The notes under the pieces: generated by a model
Seen by the model: only the letters and a program-made list of their open reading frames with translations
What the model was told of the DNA's origin: nothing
Database searches by the model: none
Assembly: GCA_964519585.1 (NCBI GenBank)
Contig: CAZFIO010000023.1
Location: 1-17,808, forward strand
Source: CAZFIO01 sp964519585
GTDB lineage: Bacteria; Bacillota; Clostridia; Tissierellales; Tissierellaceae
DNA: 17,808 nucleotides
Direction of reading: 5' to 3'
In this document: piece after piece, positions 14,472-17,808 of the stretch
How the letters are laid out: each line of letters begins with the position of its first letter
How positions within the stretch are numbered: the stretch's first letter is position 1
Position numbers and translations under genes: made by a program

Positions 14472-15473
14472 ATGAGTATTGGCAAAATTATTAATGACTA
14501 TGGGAAAAATCATTCACCCTATATGAGGAATTTAGTAAATCATTTACCTATGGGACAATTGGCCCTCTACAAGCTAACTGGAAGCCTAGAATACGTTGAC
14601 TCTTACTCCAGGGAATACATTGAAAAAACTAAGATAAATTTGGTCCAAGAAGAACATCCAGTCCTAGGATCTTTAGAGGAAAGCGTGGGTAAACGAGAAC
14701 TATATGAATCTGCCTTAAGTATTATAAAAAAGGAAATTAACCATGAAAATATACATATTTGCATTAGGGATATATTAAGTTTATATGACTTAGGTATGTC
14801 TTCTGGATTGTTTCATACCCTAATTCGACTAGCCTATGCAGTTGAAGGATACAGCTTAGATAAAAGCCTTATAGATGAGGTAGCTAGGGCTCTAGCATAC
14901 TATGTAACAGCTTACAGAGAGGCCAACTTATTTACTAGACATATTCCTGCTGGACAAATAGTAGAGGCTATGAATGAAATAAGAAAAAATACCCATATAA
15001 ATGATTTACTAGATACCTATGATAGTTTAGGCCAAAGGATTAGAGCCCTATATAATGATGAAGAATATATGGGGAAATCATTTGTCATTCAGGGAAATGA
15101 AGAAGAAAAGATAAAGGCTTTGCTTGAACTATTAATCCCTGTATATTTAGATTCCAAAAATATTGTGGCCCTACATACTATTACAGGACTACATGCACTC
15201 TTGGTTCTTAAGGATTATTTTGATAACTTTGAAAGGGCCATAGATATATTTACTAGCTGTGTTATAACCCATCTTATTGCTGTGGAAAATATAAGGTATG
15301 GGATTACATATACTGACCATACGGAATTGTCCTGGGATTGTTTAATTTTTAAAGGTGCTCAATCACCAGATGTACATGCCATAAAACTAACCTATTCTTG
15401 CTATGAACTTTATAAACTTTATAATATACCTGAACTTAAAGATTGTGCCTTAAAAAGAATAAAATATAGATAA
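14472..15473 (+). CDS. Questin-oxidase-like family protein (DUF4243)
   Basis: The protein resembles the questin oxidase / AflY family, whose studied fungal members carry out Baeyer-Villiger-type ring opening of anthraquinones. No function is established for such bacterial copies as far as I know. From ATG 14472 it has 333 residues, mostly helical. It contains the family blocks NHLPMGQLALYKL (23-35), FHTLIRLAYAVE (114-125), LHTITGLHAL (234-243) and DVHAIKLTYSC (300-310). The histidines in those blocks are conserved in the family. There is no signal peptide. An upstream GTG at 14442 would add 10 residues, but AAAGAGG at 14458-14464 sits 7 bases before the ATG. It is followed by a short hairpin terminator. 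The family assignment is from memory of these motifs and is fairly firm; the reaction is not. Confidence 0.72.
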   Translation: MSIGKIINDYGKNHSPYMRNLVNHLPMGQLALYKLTGSLEYVDSYSREYIEKTKINLVQEEHPVLGSLEESVGKRELYESALSIIKKEINHENIHICIRDILSLYDLGMSSGLFHTLIRLAYAVEGYSLDKSLIDEVARALAYYVTAYREANLFTRHIPAGQIVEAMNEIRKNTHINDLLDTYDSLGQRIRALYNDEEYMGKSFVIQGNEEEKIKALLELLIPVYLDSKNIVALHTITGLHALLVLKDYFDNFERAIDIFTSCVITHLIAVENIRYGITYTDHTELSWDCLIFKGAQSPDVHAIKLTYSCYELYKLYNIPELKDCALKRIKYR

Positions 15474-15478
15474 TAGGT

Positions 15479-15499
15479 CCCCCTTTAGGGGGTTTATCT
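15479..15499 (+). terminator. Short hairpin terminator after the questin-oxidase-like gene
   Basis: CCCCC (15479-15483), loop TTTA, and GGGGG (15488-15492) are followed by TTTATCT. The stem is short but all G-C, and it lies 5 bases after the stop codon. Confidence 0.55.
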
Positions 15500-15516
15500 A
15501 TATCCTGCACTTATCT

Positions 15517-15522
15517 TATAAT
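15517..15522 (+). promoter_or_regulatory. Possible -10 box for the GGDEF/EAL gene
   Basis: A perfect TATAAT lies 22 bases before the ATG at 15545, behind a hairpin terminator. The -35 region (TTATCT at 15494-15499, 17 bases away) is weak. Confidence 0.4.
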
Positions 15523-15544
15523 TAAACCAGTAGGTGGTGAAATT

Positions 15545-17635
15545 ATGAATAATTTAAATAGTTCTAAAGGTGGATCTGAAGAAAATGTTCATACTGATGG
15601 TGGCAAGTCTATGATCCAAGAACTTCAGAAACGAATAGAGCCTAGGGAGGCCACACTAAAGATAATACTTACCTATCTTATAGTTGGAATACTTTGGATT
15701 GTATTTTCTGATGGAATTATTAGCTCCTTGGTTGAGGACAAGGAATTGCTTACAAGTGTACAAACCTATAAGGGTTGGGCCTATGTATTTATTACTGCTT
15801 TTATATTCTACTTAATAATATTAGACAAGATGAAATTATTTAAATTATCCAATGATAGAATTTACGATACCTACCTAGAACTAGCATCCACTCATCGTAA
15901 ATTAAGAGAAAATGAAAAAGTATTACATGATCAAATTAGCCTGCTAAGAGAAAGCAGAAAGGACCTAAAAAAAAGTAAAAAGAAATTGGAGATAATTGTT
16001 CAGGGTTCCAATGATGGAATTTGGCATTGGGATTTTAAGACAGGAGAATCATTTTTCTCTCTACCCTATAAGGAAGACTATGGATTTTCCAAAGATGATG
16101 AAAGAAGTTCACAAGAAATAATGACCTTAATTACCCTCCCTGATTACAAAGAAAAAAGAAGTGAGATTTTTAGTTGGCACAGGGAAAGAGGAAAAGAATT
16201 TTTAAATTATACTTTCAAAGTGCAAGACAAATACGGCAACTACAGGTGGATTGCTAGCAAGGGAAAGATAGAATACGATGATGAAGGACATGCAGTTTAT
16301 GCTGCTGGGTCACATACGGATATAACAGAAGAAAAGTTGATGGAAGAAAAGCTATACCAGCTGGCCTATTATGATAGCTTAACCAAATTGCCAAATAAGT
16401 CCCATTTGGAAAAAAGAATTGGAGAGTTAACTGGCGATTTTAAAACTGCTAAAGAAAAATTTGGACTTGCTTTTATTAATATTGATGGCTTTAGAAATAT
16501 AAATGAAACTATGGGCTATAAGGCTGGTGACAGTCTAATCCTATATATAGCAAGGCTTATTGCTGAGACAATTAAAAGCCCTAATGAATTATTTAGATTT
16601 GGTGGGGATGCCTTTGCAATTATATTTAGGGACATGTCTAAAGAGGAGATAGGAAACCATGTTACTAAGATTATAAATAAAGCAAGAACACCCTGGTTAC
16701 ATAAGAATCAAACCTTTCCCTTTACCATAAGCGTGGGAATATCAATATATCCAAATCATGGGGAAGATTTTGATACACTTTTACAAAATGCAGACTTAGC
16801 CCTATCTTATGCAAAACAAACCGGGAAAAATAAACTATCTATATACAATAGGGAAATGACGGATATTGCGTGGAAGTATATGGAGATGAATAATGAATTA
16901 CGATTAGCCCTTGAGAAGAAGGAATTTAAATTATATTATCAACCTCAAATAGACTTAAAGACCAATGAGATTATAGGGGCAGAAGCACTAATTAGATGGA
17001 TTCACCCCGAAAAAGGTTTGATATCACCCATGGCCTTTATACCATTTGCTGAAAAAACAGGGCAAATCATAAATATTGATAACTGGGTCTTGAAGCAGGT
17101 CTGTAATCAAAAAAGACAGTGGATAGATAAGGGTTGCTCTCCCATTAAACTTTCTGTTAATTTTTCAGCATCTACCTTAATGCAGGAAAGTTTAGCAGAA
17201 AAAATACAAGTTCTTTTAGAAAAACATGCTATACCCCAGGTGGGCTTGGAAGTTGAAATCACAGAAACATCTATAATGGTAGATATTGAAAGGACTATTA
17301 AGGTATTAAAAGAAATAAAAGACCTTGGTTTGTCCATAGCCTTGGATGACTTTGGGTCAGGTTACTCTTCGCTAACCTATGTGAGACATCTGCCTGTAGA
17401 TATATTAAAGATTGACAGGAATTTTATAAGTGAAATACCTGGAGACAGTAGAAATTCCTTTATTACTAAAACTATTATTGACCTTGGTCATTTCATTGGT
17501 TTCAAGGTTTTAGCCGAAGGGATAGAGACTGAAGAACAAGTAATCTTCTTAAAAGAAAACAATTGTGATTACGGCCAAGGATTTAACTACTTTAAGCCAA
17601 TGTCGGCAGAAGAATTGGAAAAGTTATTGATGTAG
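15545..17635 (+). CDS. Membrane PAS-GGDEF-EAL protein, probable c-di-GMP phosphodiesterase
   Basis: This is a 696-residue signalling protein of c-di-GMP metabolism. In order it has two membrane segments (about 37-58 and 77-95), a charged coiled-coil linker (100-150), a PAS domain with its C-terminal PAC motif (147-265), a GGDEF domain (272-436) and an EAL domain (450-696). The GGDEF motif reads GGDAF (353-357), and the inhibitory RxxD site reads KSPN, so cyclase activity is unlikely; GTP binding as an effector remains possible. The EAL domain keeps EALIRW (480-485), SVNFSAS, EITET (571-575), DDFGSGYSS (601-609), K622, AEGIE (657-661) and YGQGF (676-680), so hydrolysis of c-di-GMP is expected. 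AGGTGGTG at 15532-15539 lies 5 bases before the ATG. The PAS ligand is not predictable. Confidence 0.9.
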   Translation: MNNLNSSKGGSEENVHTDGGKSMIQELQKRIEPREATLKIILTYLIVGILWIVFSDGIISSLVEDKELLTSVQTYKGWAYVFITAFIFYLIILDKMKLFKLSNDRIYDTYLELASTHRKLRENEKVLHDQISLLRESRKDLKKSKKKLEIIVQGSNDGIWHWDFKTGESFFSLPYKEDYGFSKDDERSSQEIMTLITLPDYKEKRSEIFSWHRERGKEFLNYTFKVQDKYGNYRWIASKGKIEYDDEGHAVYAAGSHTDITEEKLMEEKLYQLAYYDSLTKLPNKSHLEKRIGELTGDFKTAKEKFGLAFINIDGFRNINETMGYKAGDSLILYIARLIAETIKSPNELFRFGGDAFAIIFRDMSKEEIGNHVTKIINKARTPWLHKNQTFPFTISVGISIYPNHGEDFDTLLQNADLALSYAKQTGKNKLSIYNREMTDIAWKYMEMNNELRLALEKKEFKLYYQPQIDLKTNEIIGAEALIRWIHPEKGLISPMAFIPFAEKTGQIINIDNWVLKQVCNQKRQWIDKGCSPIKLSVNFSASTLMQESLAEKIQVLLEKHAIPQVGLEVEITETSIMVDIERTIKVLKEIKDLGLSIALDDFGSGYSSLTYVRHLPVDILKIDRNFISEIPGDSRNSFITKTIIDLGHFIGFKVLAEGIETEEQVIFLKENNCDYGQGFNYFKPMSAEELEKLLM

Positions 17636-17666
17636 AGGGATGCATGGAAATGCAACCCTCTTTAAA
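17634..17666 (+). terminator. Rho-independent terminator after the GGDEF/EAL gene
   Basis: AGAGGG (17634-17639) pairs with CCCTCT (17656-17661), and TGCAT (17641-17645) with ATGCA (17650-17654). One A-A mismatch and a GGAA tetraloop complete the hairpin. A short T/A-rich tail follows. The stop codon TAG lies at the base of the stem. Confidence 0.75.
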
Positions 17667-17808
17667 TTTATAGGGCAGGGGGTCAGGCTTGAATCTTGGA
17701 CAATTGAAATTAGGATTGTAGGGTCTAGCTTTTCTGGTCCGCTAATGAACATCAGGAGAATAAAGTGCAACAAATCTAACCAGATATGTTCGAATAAATA
17801 TTTAAAAC
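17667..17808. other. Non-coding 3' edge, possible start of a repeat or insertion element
   Basis: No open frame, RNA gene or promoter can be supported here. The base composition is less AT-rich at first, with GGGCAGGGGGTCAGGCTTG at 17674-17692. That resembles, from memory only, sequences flanking IS200/REP-type tyrosine transposase genes in various bacteria. The window ends before any such gene would appear. Confidence 0.25.

Overview
The window is AT-rich and every gene I can support is on the + strand. Arginine codons are mostly AGA/AGG, isoleucine is often ATA and leucine often CTA/TTA, with Gram-positive AGGAGG-type ribosome binding sites. With the oxygen-independent (CbiD/CbiG/CbiK) cobalamin route, this suggests a low-GC anaerobic Firmicute, in or near Clostridia/Tissierellia. 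That placement is inference from composition and gene content; there is no rRNA gene to confirm it.

Positions 1 to about 12,840 hold one tightly packed cobalamin (vitamin B12) operon, entered in the middle of cbiN. The order is cbiN (partial)-cbiQ-cbiO (cobalt ECF transporter), cbiK (cobalt chelatase), cbiA, cbiC, cbiD, cbiE, cbiT, cbiF, cbiG, cbiH, cbiJ (corrin ring), a 113-bp gap, then cobT-cobU-cobS-cobC (lower-ligand activation and nucleotide loop). Neighbouring genes mostly overlap by 4-19 bp, often as ATGA, so translation is probably coupled. The transporter brings in Co2+, CbiK inserts it into sirohydrochlorin, the Cbi methyltransferases, hydrolase, reductase and mutase build cobyrinate, CbiA amidates positions a and c, and CobTUSC finish the nucleotide loop. 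cbiL, cbiP, cbiB and the aminopropanol genes are not in the window, nor is a cobalamin riboswitch. The usual CbiA glutaminase cysteine reads as serine.

From 12,840 to 13,610 lies a Mn-type superoxide dismutase gene behind a nearly perfect Fur-type palindrome, closed by a strong terminator. Next come a sugar-phosphate isomerase/epimerase-like TIM-barrel protein and a questin-oxidase-like (DUF4243) protein, both of unknown substrate. A membrane PAS-GGDEF-EAL protein with a degenerate GGDAF motif and an intact EAL domain follows, probably a c-di-GMP phosphodiesterase, and it ends in a hairpin terminator. The last ~130 bp hold no gene; they may be the edge of a repeat or insertion element.

Most of the window is a known pathway. 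I see no clearly new multi-gene system. The points most worth a second look are the CbiA Cys-to-Ser change, the missing cbiL, the structured element between cbiJ and cobT, and the questin-oxidase-like gene in a probable anaerobe.
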